A DNA stretch of 64,000 bases, from NCBI GenBank assembly GCA_947095535.1, contig OX352773.1:90926670-90990669 (forward strand), read 5' to 3'. This stretch comes from Poecilobothrus nobilitatus (Eukaryota; Arthropoda; Insecta; Diptera; Dolichopodidae). A model generated the notes under the pieces. That model was not told where the DNA came from, did not search any database, and saw nothing but the letters and a program-made list of their open reading frames with translations. Numbering within the stretch: the stretch's first letter is position 1; every line of letters starts with the position of its first letter. The position numbers and the translations under genes are program-made. Below, piece by piece: positions 1 through 12,426 of the stretch.

Positions 1-970
1 AAATATTAATTTTATTTTTAATAACTTTTTTTTGTAGCCCCACCCGTTACGGAGCTACAGCTCCCCAAAAGTTCAAAAAAGCTCTATATTTGAAATTTTG
101 ACAGCAGTTAGATCTTTAAAAATAAGTATGAGTCATTTCAGAAATTTTTTTTGTATCATCCCCCGTTTAGGAGCTGTAAGGGGTCAAAACTGAAAATTTC
201 CTATTTTTAAACACCTGTAACTTGAACACCTGTTAAAATTTTTTTGAAGTAATACACAAAAATTAAAGCTTCAATATTATACTCTTATTTCTGTTAACAA
301 CTTTTTTTAATAATATAGGGTTGCTTTATAATTGACGAAAGTGTTAAAGTGTGAAAGTTTGAAATTGTTGAGGATATAATGCGTAGTACAAAAAAATGTA
401 AATAAATAAACAACATAACGGTTGCTTGAAGAATTTTTATTTATATGATATTGATATATATACATACTTATATAATATCATGTTTATTTACATATCGTAT
501 ATGTCACTGATGAATGAATGATAAGAGTATAGATGTATATTATATAGCGCCGTATTTACGTACATATATGTATTTTATTGTACTTATAAGAAATTATTCT
601 GTCAATGGAATATTTAAATATAATATAATATAATATTTAAAATTATATTTATTATTTTGTACTAAGTAAATTTAATATACATTTACCGCTTAGTATTAAA
701 TGGTACTATAGAATATTTGAAAAAGTTTTGGATTGATAATCGTTATGTGGAAGGTTAGAATCTGCTTTTGGAGAATGTGCATATAAACATATAGTTTGAA
801 TATATGTACAACCCATAGTTGTAGAAATTATAAAATTCACCGAAATTATTTTAAAATACTAAAATATTAAAAAAATAATATTGTAAGCAGAGTGACAGTC
901 TGTGAACATACTAACGGTTCGTACGGGTATCTAAGAGTTGACAAAGGCAACTGTATTCTTTCTCGTTTTA
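1..970 (+). mobile_element. DINE-1-like (Helentron-type) element, family A, 5' end cut by window
   Basis: Matches the 3' two thirds of the element at 27921-29498 almost base for base. It enters at the block just before GTAGCCCCACCCGTTACGG, continues through the AACACCTGTAACTTGAACACC block and the long AT-rich tail, and ends with GTACGGGTAT followed by a hairpin (AGTTG...CAACT) and CTCGTTTTA. The 5' block and (GTCC)n lie outside the window. Compared with the 27921 copy, roughly 190 bp are missing between CTATATTT and GAAATTTTGAC, near position 90. It is non-coding and presumably non-autonomous. The family call rests on terminal structure and on recall of Drosophila DINE-1; the repeat relationship is directly visible. 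Confidence 0.8.
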
Positions 971-1214
971 ATCAAATTCAAATGGGTTTAAAAATATTTT
1001 CTAAATTATATTAAGCTCTAAATTAAATCAATGGTATTTAAAATACAAACAACAATAAATTCTATATCAGCTAAACTATTTAAAAAGGAATCAATTTTTA
1101 ACATTTCATTGCACTTTTTGTTAACACTACACAAATATTTCAAAATTTTCCAAAGAAAAATTTATCGATTGAAAAGTTTCTAAATAGGGACATTAAAAAT
1201 TCAATTAAAATTTC

Positions 1215-1247
<33 letters not shown>

Positions 1248-2088
1248 ATAAGTCTGGGGTTAAAAGATATAGGCAAAAACCTCTACCAGCATATTATTGA
1301 AAATTAATTCATCCAAAATATGATTTTAATAGAAATTATGATACAAAACATTTATTTAAAAAATATAAAATTAACATAATTTGATAAATGCATTTATTTT
1401 AAAATAAAGTCTAAAACGATCAAATAAACTTTAAGATAATAATAAAAATAAATATAAAGGATATTTATGATATAATAAAAACGTTTTAAATGTATATTTG
1501 AAAAGAAAAGAAAGAAAAAAAAAATTATGATTCTAAAAAGTTTTATGATTTATAATTCTCAAACTTTTATATGCGTAAAATGATTTATTAAATATAATCC
1601 ATATAGAAAATTTTGTTTATTTTAAAATTATACAATGTTATCTTTTTAAAAGAGGCAAATTATATCTTTGTTCACAATATTTCATCCAAACGAATCCTCT
1701 TTGTTTGTAGTTCTTCGCCAACGATTTATTTTAATATGTGCCCGGAAATTGAGGTGGTTTTAAATGCATAGTTTAATTATTGATATCCTTCGCAATACTA
1801 TCGATAAGATTAAAATTATCAATACAGAGTAATTTTCTTGCAAAGGAATGTCTTTGCCCGTAAAATAATTAAAGCAACAATCTCAAAAGTTATTCCAAGT
1901 GCTGTGAGAAGTGCTGTGATTAGTGATAAGAGCATCAATATATGAGTATACGTTTGTGTTATGCTATTATTTTGTGTTTATATTAGATTTTGATTGGTAG
2001 ATTGATAGACAACTATCCTTGTACTTTCTGAGAATAGTTGTGTTTTTAATTCAAAGAAAGTAAATTTAAAATTAAAAAAAGTTTTTAC

Positions 2089-2119
<31 letters not shown>

Positions 2120-5100
2120 AAATTCCTGAAATCCTGAAGATGATAAAACACATGGTCTAATTGCAATGGTACACCAATTCTACAAGACAAGAATTATTAA
2201 ACAAGTAAAGTAAAAAAAACAAAATTAAGAAATAAAATTGTGTCATAGACGATTGTTGTAGAGCTTAGCAAATTAAATAAAGCTTCTCAATGCAATTATC
2301 GTTTATCGATGACCAGAACGATGCTCCAATATAATTTTCTACGGTTCATTGTGCTAGTCTTGATTCTCTTATCACTAATCGCATCTCCTATATAAAAGCA
2401 ATCCCTACCTCACATCACTAGGTTTAGACTACAATAATAAAATGAAAGAAAATAAGAAATGAAGAGCTCATTTATATAGGGTATATTTAAATAAAGCCGT
2501 ATAGTTTTTGCCATCATAATTTTTTAAAGCTTATTTTGAAAAAGATTCTTAATTTTTTGAAAGGGATGTTTTTTAAAATATTCAAAAAATTCTTTTTTTT
2601 TTTTCTTTTTTGCATTTAAATCAATTGTAACACTTTAGAATGTTTTATATTTATGAGATGCATTTATAAAGCAGACATATCTATGCGTATCTATTGATGT
2701 AATGAAGGAATGTATGCACATAAGTAATCAAATTATCATTAAAAGTATTCAAATTGTAATTTATGGATTATGTCGATTTGTAAAAAAAAAATTTTTTTAT
2801 TGAAATATGTATTTAATATATGTAAATATGAACATGGATATTTAAAACAAAAAAAACGTATAAATGTGTTTATAAAATGTTTTCAATTTCGTTACAAAGA
2901 ATATAATTATCATAGTACATATTATTATAGTAATGCGTATTCTGTTCATATTCAATTTAAATAAATGGAGTAAAAAAAGGATTTCATAATGTTTTGTAAA
3001 ATTGAAATAATGGTATAAAGGAGTTTTCAAATAATTATTTTGGATTAGTCAGATTTGTATTGATTAGAAATAAAATTTATAATTAGTTTATTTACAAAAT
3101 CTAAATTTTGGTAGTTAGAATTACAATAAATAGAATAAACAATTCCATAATACTAAAAAATCTGAAAACAAATGCATATGAAATGAAATTGCAATAAATG
3201 AAAAAAGAAAAAAAATTGCTAATGTTTTATTCGTAGTTTGTTTAATTATATGATAACGATATTTGTTTTTCCTTTCGACTCCAGTAAGCAACATAGGACA
3301 TTTACTAAATCGTTTTGTTATTCATATTTGTCTAAACTTAAGTTTCTAGAATCATCAGTTTTACCAAACGGTTAATTAATCGGCTCTGTATCATATGATA
3401 ATGAGATACATGCCCTATATTTGAAAGTGTAGTTAACGCATTAAAACTTTGAATTATTTCCGTAAACTTCGTTCTCTGAATATTATTTAAATCAATATTT
3501 GCGAAAATAAAAATATTTTTTATTTCGGCAATGTACGTTATGAAATATATCCGTTCATACTCTCCTGTAATTTTATCTATCATATCTTTCCAGCTTTTTC
3601 ACCATCTATAATCATTAAGGTGGATTCCAGTTGTCACTTTTGAAAATTTCCAATTAAACTCTGATTTTCATTTGTTGAATAAATGGTTAACCATATTTTC
3701 ATTTTATGAATCTAAAATCTAATGTCTAACCATCTCATAATGGTAGACATCATGATTATTTGGTCAGTAGCATGTATTTATCTAAGATTTATTTTGAGAT
3801 TACTTAATTAAGTATACATATAATGTCATCTAAATTTTTGAAATACAGGATGTTGATAGTTAAATACGTATACATTAAATTCAAATACGAAACTTAAAGC
3901 TGATTTCCAATATTTCGATGCGCTTAAAAACAAAACTCATAATGACATTTGTTTTTGCATTAGCGTCACTGATTTTAGCAATTTTTTGTATAGGACAGAA
4001 TGATGTCGATTTTCCGCGGCGGAATGTCAAAATTCAAATCGCCACTATGTATTTTAATTTAAGAGCCCACAATGATGTCGGAATTTTCATGTCGGAAAAT
4101 CGTTGTCGACAAAATAATTCTAATTTCTATTTTTGTCGCCGGCGAAAAAAAGTGACAATCGATTTTTATTCAATTCTTTTTGTTGTTGTGACATAATGAC
4201 ATTTAGAAATTAAATTATAATTTATAGTTTAATATTTTAACAATGTTTAAACTCGATGGAAGATATTAGACAAGCTAATAGAAAAAGTAAAATTGTGGGA
4301 AATTATTTATAACAACGCCCACATTACAAAAATGTAATAAAAGAATACAGAAATAAATTAAATGAAAAAATATTCAATCTGGTTAATTTGAAAAAATGTT
4401 CTTCATCGTTTTCTTTCATATATAAAAAAGCCTTCTATAAAAAGCCTTTGCTAAAAAAATCCCTCTTCACGAGTCTCATTAAATTCTCTTACCCACCATC
4501 TTCGTTTAAATTTTTTTCATTTCAATAACAATTGCAACAATTCAAACTATTTTCAAAATTTTTAAGTGTTTCCATTTTTGAATTTACCTTGTTTATATTT
4601 TTTGTAAAATAAAAGTTTTAAGATTAACAGCTGATTCCATTGAGATTAACAGCTGATTTCCGACATTATTCCGTTTAAGAAACGGAATTCCGTTGCTGTC
4701 GCCCTTTGTCGACATTATTCTGTTTATACCTTATTTGTCATTGCAAATGTTGCAGATCAAAATAGTTTTAGCAATTTATGACAGCGGCGTCAAAATATTT
4801 ATGAACATTGTTTTTGATCGACGTCGTGTTTTTGACGTTTTAGAAAAATACCTACTTTTAAATATTTCTATTTTATATTTTTTCTTTTTTCCTTATACCT
4901 TTTCTTTTGTTTTTTCTTAATCGTAATAATTTTCTGTTATTCGAATATGAACCGTAGATAAAATACTGTAGATAAAACTATTCGATATTAATTGAGTAAT
5001 GAAAAACGTAAATGTTGATGAATTTGAAATTTTGATTTTTCTAAGCATACAAATATGAGTTCTGATTCTAAGTCTAGAATGCAATATAGTTTAAAAAAAA

Positions 5101-6447
5101 ATTACTTTAATTTCAAAATTGGTTTGATCTATGGAATTCTTTTTAAAAATCTGACTCTGAACGTTAAATTGTATCTGAAAATAACTCCAAATACAAACAA
5201 TTAAATAAAAACCATTATAATATCGGTCTGTGATTTCGTGGTACGATCATCATAAACTTTTATGTAAAAATTGTAAAAAGACGATCTATAAAATCTGTAA
5301 TATTAAGCCACTAAACCCCTTTATAAAAATTTTATATTAGGTGGGCTCCTTTCAATAGATTGGTTTACAATAAAATTTCTTCCTTCTTTCATTATTTTTT
5401 TTCTTTTTCTTTAACTTTCATGTTATATTGACGTAAACTTTTAAAATTCTGAAATTTTATAGAAATTCACAAAAAAAAAAAAAAAAGGATATGAGAACTT
5501 AATTAATGACTTTTTTGTTTGACCTTAGCTTCAGCTCAAAGTTTCCTTCTCAAAAAAAATTTATTTCTTATAAAATATATGGAACTTTTTCATTATTATT
5601 TTTTTTTTAAATTTAATAAATATTTTGTGTTTTTTAAATTAACTTTTAATCACATCTTTCTCAATGTTATTTTTATATTTTTTCTTTCTTACTTTTAATT
5701 TTAAATGGAAAACAAAATACATTTTTAAAATAACTCTGGTGTTATATTCATTAACAATAATATTTTTTTTGTTTTTATCCTGTCTATCAAAGCTGTCCAC
5801 AATCTTTACCATCAGTTTGATATTTATAAAATAAAAATAACAAATGGATAAAAAACATCCAATTTTATATATAAAAAATTTATTATACAGGTGTAAATTT
5901 ATTTTTGTTTTTCTTTTCGTCCCGATTTTATCATGATATCATGATATAAAACCAAAAAGAATTTTATCCTGTGGCAGTGAAATGAAAAAGTCAAAATTTA
6001 AAAATTTTTTTTTTTTTAATAATCCTTTTCCAATCAAAATCCTTGTTTCGAATCTTTTTATTTTTTGTCAGCTTTTTGATGGAAATAAATTTTGAAAACA
6101 AAAAAATTATTTTAAAAAATTAATGTTAAAAATTTCAGTTTAAAAATTTACTTTTGGTCCAAGCGGGACATGGTGGTATTTAATTTCTAAATGAAAATTT
6201 TATTTATTTTTGTTGATAGATTGATGAATCTAGTCATTACTGTATCATTAGAAAGAAACTCTTCATATTTTTTAAGTGTTTTATTTTCTCTTCAGCAGAT
6301 ATAATAAATTTAATATTTCCAAATCTTTGGAAAAGATCAAAGCAAACAAAGCAGTTTAATATTATTTATACTATAAATTTGAACCTATTAAAAAAATTGA
6401 ATTTGTTATAATTCTAAAGTTTACAAAAATATTATCTTTCTAATTTA
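971..6447. other. A/T-rich sequence without a supported gene
   Basis: Mostly low-complexity A/T with poly(A) tracts, for example near 1215-1231 and 2090-2108. Small open frames here (2770-2964, 3338-3583, 3918-4196, 4693-4920) have A/T-driven codons and no recognisable domain. Local items: a 22-bp-period duplication and overlapping palindromes at 4621-4694, and an 18-bp perfect palindrome at 5929-5946. Confidence 0.6.
4621..4694. repeat. Short tandem duplication plus overlapping palindromes
   Basis: AGATTAACAGCTGATT occurs at 4621-4636 and again at 4643-4658. Directly downstream, CCGTTT-AAG-AAACGG (4671-4685) overlaps the perfect 14-bp palindrome AACGGAATTCCGTT (4681-4694). The surrounding 3900-4840 region is unusually rich in TGTCG/CGACA words, which may mark an old, unrecognised element. 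Confidence 0.5.
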
Positions 6448-6570
6448 AGGGTTTAATAAATTTGCCATTACGTTTGTGACACCTTTAAGAAGCTGAGCTA
6501 AATATTATAAGTTTTTATATTCTTCAGAACAGAATTCGCAATCTATTTAGCCATGTACCTTCGTTCTTAA
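6448..6570 (+). mobile_element. Family A 5'-block remnant
   Basis: TAATAAATTTGCCATTACG followed by TTTGTGACACC, then an AGCTAAATAT block and a TTTAGCCATGTACC block, match in order the 5' block of the minus-strand element at 36693-39070 (read from about 39045 down to 38930). The (GTCC)n and everything downstream have decayed or been lost. It is visible only by alignment to the younger copy. Confidence 0.6.
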
Positions 6571-8204
6571 TATCTTTTATTTTATGTTTTATATTATGAA
6601 CTAGACTTACCGGGGATTTTGTAAGACACAATTTTTTGATATGCTAAACACATTTAAATGTCAATATATTTAATAAATAAGTGAAATATTAATTCTAGGT
6701 AAAACAATATGGTGGAATTGATAATTTTTTAAATTAAAAAATACGATTGTGAAATGTTATATTTTATTAAACTATATGCAAAATTAATAGGTTAACGGTG
6801 TTGAGACTTGGACAGTGAACTTAGTTACTTTTCTTATAATTCAAAAGTTTTAGGTTAGTTTTAAAATTATATGTATAATTTCCGTCCTATTGTGTCTAAG
6901 GCTATTATAGTGCTGCCTTAGAAATATTCATCAGTTTCCATTTTTCAGTGGTTTCCAATACATCATATTAATTCACCAAATTTAATTTTCTAGCCTCTCT
7001 TCTATATATTTTTCTAACAATTACTTATTGATGAGGTCGTAATTGAAATTGAATGCAGAAGTAAAGCAATTTTCTTTAATATATACATAATTTTGCTAAC
7101 GCTGTAGTGAAATTCTAAACCAATTATAAAATACTTTGTGAATTCTTCTATGTTTTTTCCATTGTCTTACAGTGTTGAAATTGTCTTCATCGTGTAGAAG
7201 AAATTAATAGTATAAATTTAAAAGAAAAGTAATTCTGAATTTGACAAAAGTTAACAGCTATTGACTAGTACATAAATATGTGTTTTTCCTTTTTATGTGT
7301 GTATCCTTGTGTTTTTATGTGTTTTTCCTTGTGCTTTTCCTTTTTATTAATTTTTAAAAATGTTAAAATGGGTGTGAATGTAAATTCATATGGAAAATAT
7401 ATTTAAAATTTCGAGTTAAAAGCTGAAATTTCAATATTTTATAGAAAAATCACCAAATCATCGGCATATTTGGGTGAATATTTCTTAACGAAGATTTAAA
7501 ATGTAAATGGGTATTTTGGGTAAAAACGAGAATAAAAAAATGTTCAAGAAAATATAATCTGTTGTAGGGGTGGGGTGTATTGGTAGTACCTACATGTCCT
7601 GTTAATTTATTATTGTTAATTTGTTGGTTATAATTTTAACCAACAAATTCTCATATTACATATTATTTTCTTATAACATTATATTACATTAGATATATAC
7701 AATTAAGACTGAAAAATCCTTTATTACCTTTTACATATAGCTAAATACAATATTTGGATTTCTAATCCATCATTTGTCATTGTTTATTTATTATAAGTAA
7801 TGTAATAGTAATGGCATGGTCGGATTAAAGAAATGGATTATTGGTTTTTTTTTTATATAAAACGTTTATTGTAGCTTTTCTAACACATATGCTCTATAAG
7901 TTGTTACCAAAAGAGATTACCATACAAGCCATAGATAAAGTACTTATTTCTCAAATCGTGTTATATCTTTTAATGAAAGAAGAAAAATAGTATTTAATTT
8001 TACTTCCGTTATTTATGAGGAGTAACGGGGTTAGTCTATTAATAATATTGAATTTCCATTAAACCAATAGTGTAGAATTTTAGCAATTTTTAATAACCTC
8101 ACGAACATAATGTAATATAATATGCTGTTATCATAAAATGTAATCATCTAAGATATCTAACTTAATTAAGTACTCAGATTTATTAATGTAAATTTCAGAG
8201 ATGT
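6571..8204. other. A/T-rich sequence without a supported gene
   Basis: No open frame with protein-like composition. One notable structure is a perfect 13-bp stem with a 6-nt loop at 7618-7649 (AATTTGTTGGTTA / TAACCAACAAATT). Confidence 0.6.
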
Positions 8205-8460
8205 AAGACATCTATTCGAACTCGTTACACTAAACCAAACAAATTTTACAGAAGTTGTAGCTAGAAAACTTGATAATCCTTTATAAAATATTAGTTATTT
8301 ACCTTAATTAGACACTGAGTTGTGTTTATATAAAATCTAAATCTATGGCATCTACTAAGAGCCATTAGAATGAGAAGCTTTATTACTTCTTTAGTTATTG
8401 TGCGGACGAACGGGAAGACATACGCGATTGGTTAATTTATTCTATCGTTAGTTCAGCATC
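8205..8460 (-). mobile_element. Degraded family A fragment (tandem-repeat core)
   Basis: Words such as ACCAAACAAATTTTACAGAA, AAACTTGATAATC, AGACACTGAGTTG and TATTGTGCGGACGAACGG occur in the same order as in the tandem core and 5' block of the 36693-39070 element, in the same orientation. Many substitutions and gaps separate them, so this is an old copy. Boundaries are approximate. Confidence 0.6.
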
Positions 8461-9747
8461 AAAATTAAGTTTTAATAACAAACCTCAAAGTCGAATTAAG
8501 TTTTTAAGAATTTTTATTACTTAATAAAATTATTAATAAAGTTTTTAATATTTAAACATTGTATAATTTTGTCTTGGATTAAAAAAAAATGGAATACACA
8601 AACAGAACTTTGGAAATAAAGATCTTAAAAAAAAAAAAACACTTCCATATTGTCACATAAAATATAAATTAATGAAGCCTTCAATATTACAAATTAATTT
8701 TTTTTTAACAAAATAAAAAGTCATAAAATTCCTTCTTTAAAATCTAATAAAACTTATAATATACTTCCTATAAATTTTTATCAAAAAAGAAAAAAAAGAG
8801 GAATTTCACAGAATAAACATACAAGAGTAAAAAAAGGAAACGATATCTGGAAATTTTCAACATATAAAAAATTTTTTTAAGGCTTTGGCTTGTATTCTGT
8901 TTCTTTATGAATGAATAATAATATCATTGTCATTTTATTGACATAAAAAAAGTCTCATTTTCAGTTTTTTTATGTAACCCAAAATATATAATATAAAAAC
9001 TCTGTAAATAAAAATAAATAAAAAATAAAAGTAAAATTAAAGAAGACCTATTAAATAAGTTTATTTTTGCCTTGAGTACAACATTTTCATACTACAGGAC
9101 TCCATTGATTTTCATATAAAAGTATTATACACAAATTTTCACTTACCATAAAAAAAAAAATAAAATTTACCGAGTTTGTTTAGATACTTCGAAAAAAAAA
9201 AAAACAGAATTCATCTGGTAGTCAAACAGTCAACAAAAAAATTAAATAATATATGAAGAGGCTTCAATCCCACGTTGTTTTTTTTGTTATTTTTTTGATG
9301 AGCGATGAATGATGAGATTTTTATTATGTATGCTGACTGAAATTAATCCTACAAAAAAAAATTAATTTCTTTATAAAAATTCAAAAACAAATTTTAAACT
9401 TGATTTAAATTCGATTTTGAAAAATTTCAACATTGATTGTAAAAATTGCAGAACTCTAGACTCAACTTTGAATTATTATTCAATTTTGATACAAAAATTT
9501 TTATGAATCATAAATTTATAGTACGTTACAATTGAACAAAGATTTGAGTGTGTAAAAATTCTATTAAAATCTTAAACTGATTGAAACAGTTTTCAGAAGG
9601 TAAAAGATGGTAGATAATTTTATTTGGAAAGTTTGATTATGGGTCGAGTCATAACTTGAACTAATTCTTGGTGAACATTTTTGGTATAAAACAAGATACA
9701 ATTTAACGAGAAAGTCACTTAAAGAAAAGGTAGTAAATCTTATATTA
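8461..9747. other. A/T-rich sequence without a supported gene
   Basis: Homopolymer A and T runs and short A/T words; no coding signal or recognised repeat. Confidence 0.55.
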
Positions 9748-10235
9748 TATATATTTTTTTTTGCTAAAGGAGGTGGGAATATTCCAAGGACACCAAGAAT
9801 TCCCGCTTGGTATAGTCAGATTCTTACTGGCTAAACCCACCTCCCCCTTTAGTTAATATAATGGAATGGAAACCTCTACCTGCTAACGTAGGATATTGGC
9901 TAGGCAATAGGGATAGGAAAGCATAGGACAATAGGTTTGAAAACATTGAATTGGAAGTGGAAACAAAGATTCCGCCTGTAAGGAAACAATGATTCCGCCT
10001 ATTTCACTAACAGTGACAATAGCCTTTACAACAGTTACAAAATGGAGTAGTATATAACACCTTCCTTCATGAGGTAATTATTGAAGGCAACTCCAGTGTC
10101 ACTGTATTATTATTGTTATTAGTATTACTTAATAATAATATTATTTACTACAAGATCGAGTCAAGGCCATCAGTGGATAGTTCCACTGTAGCAGCTGTTA
10201 TTATTATTACTATTATATACAATGTATTTAGAAGA
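9748..10235 (-). mobile_element. Family D retroposon, partial copy
   Basis: Read on the minus strand it ends with the family tail (CCCACCTCC...TTTAGC followed by poly(A), seen here as poly(T) at 9751-9758). The TATTGGCTAA-containing tail, the GGCGGAATC block, and the ACAGTG/TTGTAACTGTTG module with ATT-rich linkers are present. It lacks the tRNA-like head and the long microsatellites of the 45456-46904 copy. The module contains a small hairpin, CAGTGGA-TAGT-TCCACTG. Non-coding. Confidence 0.75.
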
Positions 10236-12069
10236 AACTGGGATTTATGGAATAAGAGGAAAAGTCTAGAGATTCACTCTTATGTATGAAGTTATGAACC
10301 GATAATAGCTACAAAATAGCTATGAAATAAACATTTTCATTGTCTAATTAAAGCTTCAATAGTTAAAATGGAAATTGAATTAATTAGCAGCGAGTTATTA
10401 GTTCTAATGGATTAAAATAAAATCTTTTTAACTATAACAATGTACTTATAAAAATTACAATCATATATTGCTTTTATTTAAATTGTCCTCTATAAAAAAA
10501 ATATTTTCTCATGAAAACAGGTGAGTAGTTTTTATCACAAGCTTGTGTCGATTTTATTGTTATAATATTAAAAATATTTAAAAAAAAATAAATGTGGCAC
10601 CAAAACTACGATGATATTAACAACAAAAACCATTTTTTTTAATTTCGATATTAAATGGTCCATTTCGGTACTTTGTATACAAAAACATATTTTTTTTTTA
10701 AAGCAATAAATTTTATTTGCATTTAAATTAAAAATATTGTATAAAATAAATCGATATTGAAAATTACTTATAGTATTTGTTTGTTTGTTTGACGAAATGA
10801 CCAAAAAAGTGATTAGGCAAAGTAAAAAATCTGACTCTTAACGGAAAAATTTTCAATGAATAAATTACTCTGTACATTCCTAAAGCTTGTCTGAACAACA
10901 AAACCTCAAAAAGTCATATTAAATGCAGTTTCTATGATTGCAGAATGAGTATTGTTCAAAAGAATGATTCTGCTGTAGAGTTTGCAGATATTAGCTATAT
11001 ATGAAGAGGATTTTAAAAAGTTGTAGTTAAATCTATAATTGACGTTTTTTTTCTCAATTAGTGTTTTCTTGAGCCTTTTTAAACGTTCGTGAAAATAACT
11101 GTTCTATTCATTTTGTTGGAAGTACAGTAGATTTAAACAAAAATTCTTAGTATCATTATATGGAACCGTTAACATTGAGTTTTGGAATTGGTGTTCTTCA
11201 CAGAGTCGCATATTTGTAATAGTCAAATAATAAGTTTTAAAATAAATTACATAATCATACATATTTCCATTTAGTTATTTATTATAGTTTATCAATTTAT
11301 TACTAGTTTAGTTAGTTTGCTTTACTAATGCTTGTCCTAAGCATTCCCACTAACCAATAAGCCTCTCTTATGATAATCATCCGGTCTCGTGCTTGCTTTT
11401 GTAATTTTTATTTGTTCAAAAATATCATGTTGATTAGTGATTACTTTGCATATAATAGTCGCTTATACGCAAAAAATAATATTAAGAAATTCCCGTTCCA
11501 GATCCTGCGTAAGATCTGGAACGGGAATTGGTCGTGGGACTTATTATTATTATAGTTCTTTATTTAATCGTATATTATATAAATTTCGTTTTATGTTAAG
11601 GAAAAATATTAGAAGTAAATTAATTAAATTTTAAAATCCTTGTTATATTGTCAAGCATCCTTAATTAGTTAAATTGTTTCTGATGTCACGTACATAAAAC
11701 AGGCGGTCCAATAAAATTTTTTTTTTTTTTTTGTTATATTGCAATAAAATATATTATATTCAATACTTTTCCTTTTTGTTATTCGCTTCATATTCATTAA
11801 CAATCAACATTGCACAAATTATGTTCATTGTAAAGATTTAATAATACGTTATTAACGCAATGTATAAAAAATTAAAATCACAGTAACAAAATGAGAGATA
11901 ATAAATAATTCATGACGTGTTTTAATTTTTTCAAAATAATGATAACAGTTCAAAGTAAATGTTTGTAGCACAACAATGGTTTAATTAGATTGGATTTTAA
12001 TATTTCGTTGTTTTTCAAAAATCACCCCCTATTCCAAAAAATACCCACGCATTGTTTTGATGTTTTGAT
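10236..12069. other. A/T-rich sequence with a perfect GC-containing hairpin
   Basis: No gene recognised. The overlapping open frames at 11370-11634 owe part of their length to the inverted repeat at 11488-11529 and have no domain. A moderately less A/T-rich patch surrounds 11340-11550. Confidence 0.55.
11488..11529. repeat. Perfect 17-bp inverted repeat, 8-nt loop
   Basis: AATTCCCGTTCCAGATC (11488-11504) is followed by an 8-nt spacer and its exact reverse complement (11513-11529). It is far longer and more GC-rich than chance palindromes in this sequence. Confidence 0.9.
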
Positions 12070-12170
12070 TAATATTTTTTTTTTCCTAAGAGAGGTGAAA
12101 TTTTCCAAAGACACAAAGAATTTCTTCTTGGTAGTGTCAGATTCTTACTGATTAAACCCATCTCCCCCTT

Positions 12171-12212
12171 TAGCCAATATAATGGAATGAAACCCTTCCA
12201 TTATATTGGCTA
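12171..12212. repeat. Perfect 17-bp inverted repeat inside a family D tail
   Basis: TAGCCAATATAATGGAA (12171-12187), an 8-nt spacer, then the exact reverse complement (12196-12212). Other family D copies carry only one arm, so the second arm arose in this copy. Confidence 0.9.
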
Positions 12213-12426
12213 TGGAGAGAAACCCTTACCTGCGAACTCAGAATATTGGCTAGGAAGTAGGGATAGGAATTGATAGAAAATGGATACGGAAACATTGAAT
12301 TGGGAGTGGGACTGTAAGGAAACAATGAATCCCCCTATTATTATTACTTTTTTGCTAACAGTGACTATAACCGTTACAACAGTTACAACATGCAGTAGTA
12401 TATAACACCTTACTGCATAATGTAAG

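Noticed and set aside
3918..4196. 92-codon frame with a hydrophobic N-terminus resembling a signal peptide
   Set aside because: The downstream residues are not domain-like and the DNA shows TGTCG word clustering, which better fits a repeat remnant; no supporting signal.
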